From positions 62,001 through 126,000 of the forward strand of contig CBDCBA010000027.1 of NCBI GenBank assembly GCA_965214125.1: a stretch of DNA of 64,000 bases. The letters run 5' to 3'. This document shows positions 1 through 7,726 of the stretch, in pieces. Below the pieces are notes generated by a model, which was given only the letters and a program-made list of their open reading frames with translations, did no database searches and was not told the DNA's origin. The stretch comes from CBDCBA01 sp965214125. Lineage in GTDB: Bacteria > Planctomycetota > Phycisphaerae > Tepidisphaerales > Tepidisphaeraceae. How positions within the stretch are numbered: the stretch's first letter is position 1; the number at the start of each line of letters is the position of its first letter. Position numbers and translations under genes: made by a program.

Positions 1-92
1 GTCGCAGCGACGCCCGCACGCGCGGCGAGATCATGTCGCTGATGAGCCCCGCCGCCGGCCACGCCCACTTCGGGGGCGGGTGCGGGGGATAG
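1..92 (+). CDS. C-terminal end of an unidentified protein (partial)
   Basis: An open frame enters from the left edge (codons from base 3) and stops at TAG 90-92. The visible tail is about 29 residues and ends in a His/Gly/Cys-rich stretch (HAHFGGGCGG). The family cannot be recognised from so little. The next gene follows 43 bases later on the same strand. Confidence 0.4.
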   Translation, partial: RSDARTRGEIMSLMSPAAGHAHFGGGCGG

Positions 93-135
93 CGCGGCAA
101 CCGGTTCACAGCACCGGCCGATACAGTCGCCGCGC

Positions 136-2073
136 GTGCAGTCCCGCTCGTACATCGCGTTTCTGACCGCGGCGACGTTGGCGCTTGGGGCAGCGATGTG
201 GCTGCACTTCGGCGGGATCGAGTTCGTGCAGGGGTGGCAGCTACGCCTGATGCCCCTGGCGCTGATTCTGGGCGGACTGGCCCTGTTGCCACGAACGCGC
301 GAATGGATCACCGCCCGCAAGCGCTTCACCCGGCGCGGGCGGCGGCGGACGACGGTGCTGCTGGCCATGCTCGCGGTGGCTGTCCCGCTGGCGATTTTCA
401 TCGCCCAGGGAAGCAGCGCCCGACCGACGCTCAGCGACGAGTTCAGCTACACGCTCCAGGCGCAGATGCTCGCGCGCGGCCGGCTGTGGGGGCCGGCGCA
501 CCCGTTGCCGGAGTTCTTCACAAGCTTTCAGGTGGTCGCGTCGCCGGTGTACGGCTCGATCTACCTGCCGGGCGTGGCGCTGTGGAGCGTGCCGTGGGCG
601 TGGCTCGATCGACTCGTCGGCACGGCGACCTTTAACCCGCTGCTCGGCGGCGCGTTGCTGGCCGGCGCGGGCGTGGTCGTGGGAATCTACCGCTGCACGA
701 GCGAGCTGGCGCGCGACGACCGCATCGGCCTTCTCGCGGCGTCGATCCCCCTGTTCGTCCCCGACTTTCGCGGCCTGGCGACGATGGTGACGGGGTTCAA
801 TCTCGCGGCGATGTTCGGGCTCGGGTGCATCTTCGCCTACCTGCGCTGGCACCGCGCCGCCCGCCGCGAGACCCGCGAAAGCGGCCGGCGGACGCTCGGC
901 TGGGCGTGCGTGGCGGGGCTTTGCGTCGGCTGGGGCGTGATCGTGCGGCCGATGGATTTGCTGGCGTTCGCGGCGCCGGTGCTGGCGCTGGTTACCTTCG
1001 CCGCGCGGGTGCCGTGGCGTCGGAAGGTGGCCAGCCTCGGCGTCGCCGCCGCGATGACGCTGCCGTTCGCCCTGCTGCTGCTGCCCGGCAACCGCGCGTT
1101 CACCGGAAGCTGGACCTCCACGCCGTTCGGCTGGTACGCCGACACGTATCTGCCGGGCACGGGCTACGGCGTCGGCATCGACCGCCCGCTCGACGCCGCG
1201 CCGCCCAACGCGGCGGCGCTGGCGCAGTTGTCCTACCGCGACTTCGCCCGACCGTTCGTGATCCGCCGCACCACGGAGGAGACGACAACGCGGCTCGGCC
1301 GCAATCTCAACTGGCATCTCACCACCGCCCTGCCGCATGGGGCGATGCTCTGGGCATTGTTCGGGCCGTTCCTGCTCGCGGCGCTGCGCCCGCGGCTGTG
1401 GCGGTTCGCGGTGTTGCTCGGGTTGCCGTGGGCGATCGCGCAGGCGCTGTACCTGCCGTACGGCTTTTACTTGCCGCACTACGCGATCGCGACGCAGCCG
1501 TCGGTCGTGGCGAGCGTGGCAGCGATGCCGGTGGCGCTAGGCATCGCGGCGCACCGCGTAACGCGGCGGCCGATCGGCCCGGCGGTTGGCATCGCGACCG
1601 TCGTCGCGGGGCTCGCGCTGGGAACCCGTGGCGTGCCGTTCATGGAAAACCTGTTTGCCGATAAAGTCTTTCAGGTGCGTTGGCTGCTCGAGCTCAACCG
1701 AAAGCTGCCGCGCGAGGTTCCGACCCCGGCGGTGGTCTTCTTCTCGCCGCCCGTGCCGGACGTCCAGACGTTGCAGACGACGCTGGTCTACAACATGGGC
1801 GTTATCGCGATCGACGATGCCTTTCACGTGCGTGCGCACGATCTGGGCGAGCGGAACCTCGACCTCGTCCGCCACTATGCGGCGACGCAGCCGGCGCGGG
1901 TGATTTACCACTACGACGCGCGGGACGGCACCCTGCGTCGTTTGGGTCGCGCCGACGATCTTGCGGCCGAGCCGGAGGCGACGGCGGCCACGTTCGCGGC
2001 GTTGTCGGCGTGGTGGCGCGAGGAATACGCGCGGCGAATCGCCGAGAGCGACGCCTATGTTCGGGGGCTATGA
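136..2073 (+). CDS. Multi-pass membrane glycosyltransferase-like protein (PMT/ArnT type)
   Basis: This 645-residue protein starts with GTG. It has about ten hydrophobic segments, beginning with an N-terminal helix at residues 5-25. After the second helix there is an acidic loop (DEFSYTLQAQMLARGRLWGP, near residue 100), which resembles the first periplasmic loop of lipid-linked sugar transferases of the PMT/ArnT/GT-39 kind, where an Asp-Glu pair is catalytic. The C-terminal 130 residues are soluble. The likely role is transfer of a sugar from a polyprenyl carrier on the outer face of the inner membrane; donor and acceptor are unknown. Its stop overlaps the next start (ATGA), implying translational coupling to the TPR-YggX gene. 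The membrane topology is clear and the enzymatic family is inferred. Confidence 0.6.
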   Translation: MQSRSYIAFLTAATLALGAAMWLHFGGIEFVQGWQLRLMPLALILGGLALLPRTREWITARKRFTRRGRRRTTVLLAMLAVAVPLAIFIAQGSSARPTLSDEFSYTLQAQMLARGRLWGPAHPLPEFFTSFQVVASPVYGSIYLPGVALWSVPWAWLDRLVGTATFNPLLGGALLAGAGVVVGIYRCTSELARDDRIGLLAASIPLFVPDFRGLATMVTGFNLAAMFGLGCIFAYLRWHRAARRETRESGRRTLGWACVAGLCVGWGVIVRPMDLLAFAAPVLALVTFAARVPWRRKVASLGVAAAMTLPFALLLLPGNRAFTGSWTSTPFGWYADTYLPGTGYGVGIDRPLDAAPPNAAALAQLSYRDFARPFVIRRTTEETTTRLGRNLNWHLTTALPHGAMLWALFGPFLLAALRPRLWRFAVLLGLPWAIAQALYLPYGFYLPHYAIATQPSVVASVAAMPVALGIAAHRVTRRPIGPAVGIATVVAGLALGTRGVPFMENLFADKVFQVRWLLELNRKLPREVPTPAVVFFSPPVPDVQTLQTTLVYNMGVIAIDDAFHVRAHDLGERNLDLVRHYAATQPARVIYHYDARDGTLRRLGRADDLAAEPEATAATFAALSAWWREEYARRIAESDAYVRGL

Positions 2074-2687
2074 GCAGCCCCGACGACCGCATCGCCCAGT
2101 TCCGCAAGATGGCCCAGGACGACCCGACCAACGAGGTTGGCCACCTGTCGCTCGGCCGCGAGCTCCTCAAGGCCGGCCAGGCCGAGGACGCCGCCGAGTC
2201 GTTCCGGCGGACGCTGGAGCTCAACGACAAGTTCTCCAAGGCCTACGAGCTGCTCGGCCAGTCGCTGCGCGAGCTGGGACGCGAGGATGACGCGGCCGTC
2301 GTGCTGTCGCGCGGCGTGCAGGTGGCGGCCGACCGCGGCGATCGGATGCCGCGCGAGGCCATGGAGCGAATGCTCCACGACATGGGCCGCCCCGTTCCCG
2401 AGGTGGAGGTGAAAAAGGTCGAGGTCGGCGAGGGCCAGGTGCTCGATTCCCGCACCGGCGAGCCCGGCCCGCGACTGCCCCGCCAGCCGATGAAGGGCAC
2501 GCTCGGCCGCGTCATCTACGAGAACGTGAGCGCCCCCACCTGGCAGGAGTGGATCGGCATGGGCACCAAGGTCATCAACGAACTCCGCCTGCCCCTCAGC
2601 GACCCCAAGGCCCGCGAGGTGTACGACCAGCACATGATCGACTTCCTCAACCTCCGGGAGAAGTACGAGGACGCGAAGTCAAAGTAG
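2070..2687 (+). CDS. TPR domain fused to a YggX-like (Fe(2+)-trafficking) domain
   Basis: The 205-residue protein has two parts. Residues 1-95 are two to three TPR-like helical repeats (VGHLSLGRELLKAGQ, AYELLGQSLRELG). Residues 138-198 closely resemble YggX, the small protein linked to Fe(II) trafficking and protection of Fe-S clusters: LGRVIYENVS, a W-x-x-W pair, INELRLPLSDPKAR, then a final helix ending MIDFLNL. Free-standing YggX is about 90 residues and carries a conserved Cys near its N-terminus; this protein contains no Cys at all. The ATG is chosen because it overlaps the upstream stop and begins the TPR region. The TAG stop lies inside a palindromic repeat. Its role in iron handling is inference. 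Confidence 0.75.
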   Translation: MSSPDDRIAQFRKMAQDDPTNEVGHLSLGRELLKAGQAEDAAESFRRTLELNDKFSKAYELLGQSLRELGREDDAAVVLSRGVQVAADRGDRMPREAMERMLHDMGRPVPEVEVKKVEVGEGQVLDSRTGEPGPRLPRQPMKGTLGRVIYENVSAPTWQEWIGMGTKVINELRLPLSDPKAREVYDQHMIDFLNLREKYEDAKSK

Positions 2688-2743
2688 GGTGGGTTTCAAC
2701 CCACCATCCGTCGATCCCGGAGGTGGGTTAAAACCCACCCTAC
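2684..2743. repeat. Dispersed palindromic element, family A (copy 1)
   Basis: A 60-bp element with arms GTAGGGTGGGTTT...CCCACC and GGTGGGTT...CCCACCCTAC. Each arm is itself a small palindrome, and the whole is an imperfect inverted repeat around a 16-base centre. The TAG at 2685-2687 is the stop codon of the TPR-YggX gene. A second copy lies at 28736-28807 and a half copy near 6598-6620; all share CCCACCATC at the inner end of the left arm. Confidence 0.85.
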
Positions 2744-2757
2744 AGGTTGTACTCACC

Positions 2758-4068
2758 TCAGTGCGGCATCGGGAACTTCGAGGCGAAGGTGGCGACCTGG
2801 TCGCGGATGGCTTTGAGTTCGCAGTCGTTGCCGCCGGTGCGCAGGGCGCGGTCGAGGAAGTCGGCGACGGTGGCCATGTCGTCTTCGCCGAGGCCGCGGG
2901 TGGTGAGGGCGGGTGTGCCGAGGCGGAGGCCGCTGGTTTGGAAGGGGCTGCGCGTTTCGTTCGGCACCGTGTTCATGTTCGTGATGATGCCCGCGTCATC
3001 AAGCCAGGCGGCGGCTTGTTTACCGGTGAGCTCAGCGTCGGTGGCGCGCAAATCAACGAGCACGAGGTGGTTGTCCGTCCCACCGCTGGCGAGCTTGTAA
3101 CCCTTGGCCATGAGTTCCTTCGCGAGCCGCTGGGCGTTCTTGACGACGTTGGCCGCGTAAGTTTTAAACTCCGGCCGCAACGCCTCGCCGAACGCGACGG
3201 CCTTGGCGGCAATCACGTGCATCAGCGGCCCGCCCTGGCTGCCGGGGAAGACGGCCTTGTTGAACTTCTTCGACAGCTCTTCGTCGTCCGTCAGGATCAA
3301 TCCGCCGCGCGGGCCGCGCAGGGTCTTGTGCGTGGTCGTCGTGACGACGTGGCAGTGCGGGAACGGCGACGGGTGCGCCCCGCCGACAATCAGCCCCGCG
3401 ATGTGCGCCACGTCCGCCCACAAAAGACAGCCGTGCTTGTCGGCGATGTCGCGGAACTTTTTGAAGTCGATCACGCGCGGGTAGGCCGAGTAGCCGGTCA
3501 TCAGCACCTTCGGCTTGTGCTCGGCGCAGACGGCGTCGACCGTGTCGTAGTCGATGTAGCCGTAGTCGTCCTTCGACTCATCGAGCACGAGGTCGTACGT
3601 CACGGGGTTCAGCCACTTTCCGCTGATGTTGACCGGCGAGCCGTGCGTCAGGTGGCCGCCCTTGCTGAGATCGATGGCGGCGAACGTGTCGTGCGGCTCC
3701 ATCAGCGCGAGCTGCACGGCGATGTTCGCGCTCGCGCCGCTGTGCGGCTGCACGTTGGCAAAGCCGCAGCCGAAGAGCTTTTTGGCCCGCTCGATGGCGA
3801 GCGTTTCGACCTCGTCGTAGATGTCGCAGCCGCTGTAGTAACGCTTGCCGGGGTAGCCCTCGCAGTACTTGTTCGTCAGGCACGTTCCCTGGGCGGCCAT
3901 GACGGCGGGGCTGGCGTGGTTCTCGCTGGCGATCATTTCGAGCGTGCTCGCCTGGCGGTCGGCCTCGCGGCGGATCATGTCGGCCACGTCCGGGTCGGCC
4001 ATGGCGACGGCGTCAAAGTTGGGGCTGATGCGCTCCTGCAAGTCCTGAACCGGGTCGGCAAGGGTCAT
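2758..4068 (-). CDS. glyA: Serine hydroxymethyltransferase
   Basis: This 436-residue enzyme interconverts serine and glycine with transfer of a one-carbon unit to tetrahydrofolate, using PLP in the cytoplasm. Visible family signatures are the ASENHASP motif, NKYCEGYPGKRYY, the SGASAN segment, and the PLP-lysine region VVTTTTHKTLRGPRGG. Length is close to the usual 415-430, with a slightly longer N-terminus. The ATG at 4068 is chosen because family similarity begins soon after it; upstream in-frame codons would give an unrelated extension and overlap the divergent lipoprotein gene, whose start lies 64 bases away. Confidence 0.97.
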   Translation of the reverse strand: MTLADPVQDLQERISPNFDAVAMADPDVADMIRREADRQASTLEMIASENHASPAVMAAQGTCLTNKYCEGYPGKRYYSGCDIYDEVETLAIERAKKLFGCGFANVQPHSGASANIAVQLALMEPHDTFAAIDLSKGGHLTHGSPVNISGKWLNPVTYDLVLDESKDDYGYIDYDTVDAVCAEHKPKVLMTGYSAYPRVIDFKKFRDIADKHGCLLWADVAHIAGLIVGGAHPSPFPHCHVVTTTTHKTLRGPRGGLILTDDEELSKKFNKAVFPGSQGGPLMHVIAAKAVAFGEALRPEFKTYAANVVKNAQRLAKELMAKGYKLASGGTDNHLVLVDLRATDAELTGKQAAAWLDDAGIITNMNTVPNETRSPFQTSGLRLGTPALTTRGLGEDDMATVADFLDRALRTGGNDCELKAIRDQVATFASKFPMPH

Positions 4069-4132
4069 GCCCGCATCGTACCGCGCCGTTGCGATGATGT
4101 ACGCCCGCGCGACCTGTGGTAGATTGGCCGTG

Positions 4133-6367
4133 ATGAATGGGCGCAAGCTGTTCAACCTCGCGGGCATGCTGGCGATCTTGGGCGGCTTCGCCTGCGACAC
4201 CAAGACTCCTGACCCGCCCGCGCCGCCGACGACCCAGCCGACGACGCAACCGGTCGAGGACCCGGCAACCAAGCCCGCCGACGCCGAGCCCGTCGCAACC
4301 TACCTCAAGCTGCTCGAGCGCGACCGCCCGAGCCTTGCCGACGACGAGGGAAACATCGAGCCGACGCCGATCCCCCTGCCGGCCGACGAGGCCAGCCGCA
4401 TCGCGTTCGACGAACCGATCTACCTCGACCTCGCGGGCAACCTCTGGCTGACCCACCCGGACGGCCTGCCCGTCGCCGAACTTCCCGACGCCGGCGAAGC
4501 CCTGCGCGAGCAGACGTTTGTCACGCAAGAGCGCGTCCGCTTCGCCTGGTGGCGCACGCGCGGCGACGACCTGCCGACCGTTGAGCTCCTCTACGAACGG
4601 CCCGACGGTTCGCTCGGCTGGCTTCATCGGCTTGGCGAGGCGAGCGTGCCGCCGGCAGAATCGGGCGGGTTCGACTTTGGCCGGGTGCTTCCGATCGATG
4701 ACACGCTCGTCGTCCCCACCGATCGCGGCGTGGCCGTGCTCGTGCCGACGGGCCGGCCGGACGATGCCGATCAGTACCTGCGCCGCTACGGCCATCTGCC
4801 GGAGGCGAACCGGCCCGAGGCGGCGGGAACGGTCCAGGTGCGCGAGGTCGCCCTTGCCGACGCCGGCGCAATCGCCCCGCCGCAGGTGCGCCTCGACGCC
4901 GCCGGGTTGCTCGCGTGGTCGCCGTGGGACGAAGGCCTGAACGGCACGCCCGGCGGCGATCGCGTGGCCCGCTACGCCGACAGCGCGTGGTCAGTTCTTC
5001 CCGCATCCGAGGGATGGTCCGATTGCCCGGTCGACCTGATGCCGCTCGGCGACGGCTCGGTGTTGCAAATCGCGCTCGACGCCAACGGCAACGCGGCGCT
5101 CTCGAAAATCAAGACGGGCGAGGCGACGGTCAACCGCGCCGCAATCGAGCAGCTCGTCGAGAACCTTGTCGCCTACGACGCCGCCACGCGAGACGCCGCC
5201 TACGCCGAACTCGCCGCCGCCGGGCCGGGCATCTTCCCCACGCTGCGCGAGCTGTACGACGGCGCCAAGCCGCGTGCCAAGCGGGAGATCGACGCGCTGC
5301 TGAGTTTCGGCAGCGAATTGAGCATCGGCGGGCTCGTGCCCGAGCCGGGGCCGGTTGTCGTGCGGTCGCGCCTGGGCGACGGCGGCGTGGTCCTGCGCTT
5401 CGACGGCGGCGTGAGCGTGCCCAACCTGGCGGGCGTGCGCGTGATCGAAAAGCCCGGCTGGGTCTTCGTTCGGCCGGGGCGACGGGTCACGGAGTTGCCG
5501 AAGATGCTCGCCGACGAGCTCGCGGCCGACCCGGCGGCGCAGCTCTTCGCCTTCGGTGACGAGATCGTCCTGACCCGCCCCGGCGAGCCGGCCAAGCGCT
5601 GGGGCGTCAACCACTTCCAGGACCTGCTGCCGGCCGAGTCCGACGAGGAGTGGCCGACCTTCGCCGGCATCGACGCGATGGGCCGCTGGCTCTTCGAACG
5701 CCCGCCGACTGACGAGGCCGCGCAGACTCTTCTGCTCGACACGCGCCTGGCCGACCCGCGCCCGCAGTTGCCGGCCTGGGTCGTCGAAACGGGTGAGCTA
5801 GGCGAGGCCGGCTGGGACGCCGAAGATTGGCCGATCATGCGGCTGGGGGGCACGTATCGGCTGGGCCCGCTGAACTGGGTTCCGCTGCCGCCGGAGACCG
5901 AGATCGAAACGCGCGAGAGCAAGGGCGGCATGTGGGAGCTGGCTATCGGCCCCGACGGCAGCCGGTACTACGACGGCGTCGAGCGTTTACGGCAGGTGCG
6001 GCCCGACGGCAGCGAGGTTGAGTGGCGCCTGCCCGCCGAGGCCGTGGGCACGAGCGAGCGGTCGCTCGTGAAGCTCGCGGCCGACGCGAAGGGCCGGCTA
6101 TTCCTGTTCAACCGGCCCGGCCGCGTGGTGCGGATCGACCCGACGCCCGACGCCGCCGAGCCGTTCGAGGTGGCGGGCGTGTTCGACGAGGAGATTCCCG
6201 GCGCGGTGCCGCGGCGGGTCTGGATCGACCCCGCCGGCCGGCTGTGCGCCGCCTACTTCGGCGATACGGTGGTCATCATGTGGCCCGACGGCCAAATCCC
6301 GCCGTCGATCCGCCAACTCATCCCCGCCAAACGCCGCGGCGGCACGACGCCGTTTGAGGGCGCCTGA
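4133..6367 (+). CDS. Large secreted lipoprotein-like protein, function unknown
   Basis: The 744-residue product starts with a short hydrophobic leader ending in FAC (residues 10-21), a possible but imperfect lipobox, followed by a Pro/Thr/Gln-rich linker typical of exported anchored proteins. The body has many short beta-rich repeats of the kind found in beta-propellers (DGSRYYDGVERLRQVRPDGS, for example), with a helical stretch near residues 345-405 that looks like one HEAT repeat. No catalytic motif is recognisable. It is divergent from glyA. It could be a planctomycete surface or periplasmic propeller protein; the function is unknown. Confidence 0.65.
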   Translation: MNGRKLFNLAGMLAILGGFACDTKTPDPPAPPTTQPTTQPVEDPATKPADAEPVATYLKLLERDRPSLADDEGNIEPTPIPLPADEASRIAFDEPIYLDLAGNLWLTHPDGLPVAELPDAGEALREQTFVTQERVRFAWWRTRGDDLPTVELLYERPDGSLGWLHRLGEASVPPAESGGFDFGRVLPIDDTLVVPTDRGVAVLVPTGRPDDADQYLRRYGHLPEANRPEAAGTVQVREVALADAGAIAPPQVRLDAAGLLAWSPWDEGLNGTPGGDRVARYADSAWSVLPASEGWSDCPVDLMPLGDGSVLQIALDANGNAALSKIKTGEATVNRAAIEQLVENLVAYDAATRDAAYAELAAAGPGIFPTLRELYDGAKPRAKREIDALLSFGSELSIGGLVPEPGPVVVRSRLGDGGVVLRFDGGVSVPNLAGVRVIEKPGWVFVRPGRRVTELPKMLADELAADPAAQLFAFGDEIVLTRPGEPAKRWGVNHFQDLLPAESDEEWPTFAGIDAMGRWLFERPPTDEAAQTLLLDTRLADPRPQLPAWVVETGELGEAGWDAEDWPIMRLGGTYRLGPLNWVPLPPETEIETRESKGGMWELAIGPDGSRYYDGVERLRQVRPDGSEVEWRLPAEAVGTSERSLVKLAADAKGRLFLFNRPGRVVRIDPTPDAAEPFEVAGVFDEEIPGAVPRRVWIDPAGRLCAAYFGDTVVIMWPDGQIPPSIRQLIPAKRRGGTTPFEGA

Positions 6368-6373
6368 CGCAGC

Positions 6374-6408
6374 GACGCCGGCGGGCGCAACTCGCGTCCG
6401 CCGGCGTC
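6374..6408. terminator. Bidirectional hairpin between lipoprotein gene and tRNA-Gln
   Basis: A perfect 11-bp stem (GACGCCGGCGG / CCGCCGGCGTC) with a 13-base loop lies between the stop of the plus-strand lipoprotein gene and the 3' end of the minus-strand tRNA. Its position between convergent transcripts supports a terminator, although there is no strong T tract. Confidence 0.6.
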
Positions 6409-6413
6409 GGCAG

Positions 6414-6484
6414 TTGGCCCTCAGGGATTCGAACCCCGACTAACTGGACCAGAACCAGTCGTGCTACCGTTACACCAAGGGCCA
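6414..6484 (-). tRNA. tRNA-Gln(CUG)
   Basis: Read on the minus strand this 71-base gene folds into a full cloverleaf: acceptor TGGCCCT/AGGGCCA, D arm, anticodon stem ACTGG/CCAGT around loop TTCTGGT (anticodon CTG), and a T arm with GTTCGAATC. The discriminator is A. CCA is not encoded. Confidence 0.95.
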
Positions 6485-6597
6485 AACGGGTCGGTATGGT
6501 AGCCGGCGAAGGCGAGGCCTTCCAGTCGCGTCAACCCGGCCGCCTGTGTCCGCACCGCCAGAGTGGTTGGACTTCTCTCGTAGCGTCGGCCTCGATT

Positions 6598-6620
6598 GTT
6601 GGGTGGGCACGGCCCACCAT
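6598..6620. repeat. Family A palindrome, half copy
   Basis: GTTGGGTGGGCACGG followed by CCCACCAT is one arm of the family A element, with the same inner boundary (CCCACCATC) as the two full copies. It lies just upstream of the membrane-anchored gene that starts at 6687, and no complete second arm is visible. Confidence 0.6.
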
Positions 6621-6686
6621 CGGGATCTACGGCGGGTGGAGAGGTTCGTTCTGCCCGCTACTTCGTTTGCCACAAACCCCATCGCG

Positions 6687-7667
6687 ATGCCTTCAAATCT
6701 CAAGCTTTGGTCGGCCCTGATCGTCGTGGTCGCCATTGCGATCGTGGCCTACCTCTCCTACCGTTCCTACTACGGTGCCGGGACGATTGTTTTGGAGGAT
6801 GGAACGGAGGTTCGGGACTTCTCCGTAGCCGAAGCCGGCGAGTTCGCGGCGTCGGATTCGGAGCCTCTACGCCGGGCGCACTTCGAGGCGCGGAATGAGT
6901 TGCGTGAGAGCGAGTTGATCGCCCTGCCGAGCTACAGCGTTCAGGCGGTGCGGGAGGCGATCGAGCCCGCCGTGCAGCGGGCGTTAAGGGAGAACGCGGC
7001 AGCGCGGCGAACGCTGGCGTCCGGCGATGCCGAGGCGGGCTTGGTGCAGATGATCGCTCGCGTCGTCTCCGCCGCCGCGGGCCTGCCTCGGCAGGAGTAC
7101 GTCGCGTCCCTTCCACCGGGCGTCTCCCTACAGCGTCCGGGAGCGTTCGCAGCGGTCGAGTTGACCGCAGAGGAACTCGGCGGTTCGTTGGAACTTCCGG
7201 CCGAGAACGCGGCGGACGCCGATTGGCAACCCGCGTTCGAAGCAGTCTACGATCGTGCCAGGGAGCACGATGGAGAGGCCCTACGCGTTCGGGGGATCGT
7301 TGCTGATGTGCAAGCGATCGTCATTGCCGTCGCACCACATGAGGATGCTCGCGACCATCATCTCGTTCGCTGGCAGTACGGCGAGGAGATGTACGATCGA
7401 TTCGTTCAAGTAAGCGCGCAGCCACAGCCCGTCTTCTATCAACCGGATCGTGGCCACCAGGACAGCAACCACAGTCACGGGAGTCGGTCGGGTTTGATGG
7501 ATGCCGCCATCGTTTTCGTAGTCGAAGACGGTTCGGGCGATCACTACCCTATCTCCATTAGCGCCGACTATGATCCGGATCGCCCCGAGGGCGGCCGGTG
7601 GGCAATTCGCCACATCAGTCGGCTGAGTTCGCCCCGCATCTTCGTCTCGCCGTTCTTCGCGTTCTAA
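6687..7667 (+). CDS. Membrane-anchored protein of unknown function
   Basis: The 326-residue protein has a single N-terminal membrane helix (residues 6-27, LWSALIVVVAIAIVAYLSY) and a soluble remainder probably facing the periplasm. Residues 60-110 are charged and helical. The C-terminal half contains a His/Asp-rich patch (QPDRGHQDSNHSHGSRS, near residue 260). I recognise no family. ATG 6687 is preferred over an in-frame start at 6546 because it places the hydrophobic anchor at the N-terminus and avoids translating the repeat at 6598-6620. It precedes the MauE-pseudopilin gene with 59 bases between, so the two may be co-transcribed. Confidence 0.6.
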   Translation: MPSNLKLWSALIVVVAIAIVAYLSYRSYYGAGTIVLEDGTEVRDFSVAEAGEFAASDSEPLRRAHFEARNELRESELIALPSYSVQAVREAIEPAVQRALRENAAARRTLASGDAEAGLVQMIARVVSAAAGLPRQEYVASLPPGVSLQRPGAFAAVELTAEELGGSLELPAENAADADWQPAFEAVYDRAREHDGEALRVRGIVADVQAIVIAVAPHEDARDHHLVRWQYGEEMYDRFVQVSAQPQPVFYQPDRGHQDSNHSHGSRSGLMDAAIVFVVEDGSGDHYPISISADYDPDRPEGGRWAIRHISRLSSPRIFVSPFFAF

Positions 7668-7726
7668 ACCCCTGTATCACGACCTGACGCGACTACCACG
7701 TCGCGCCTGTTCCTTCGGACCCGGCC

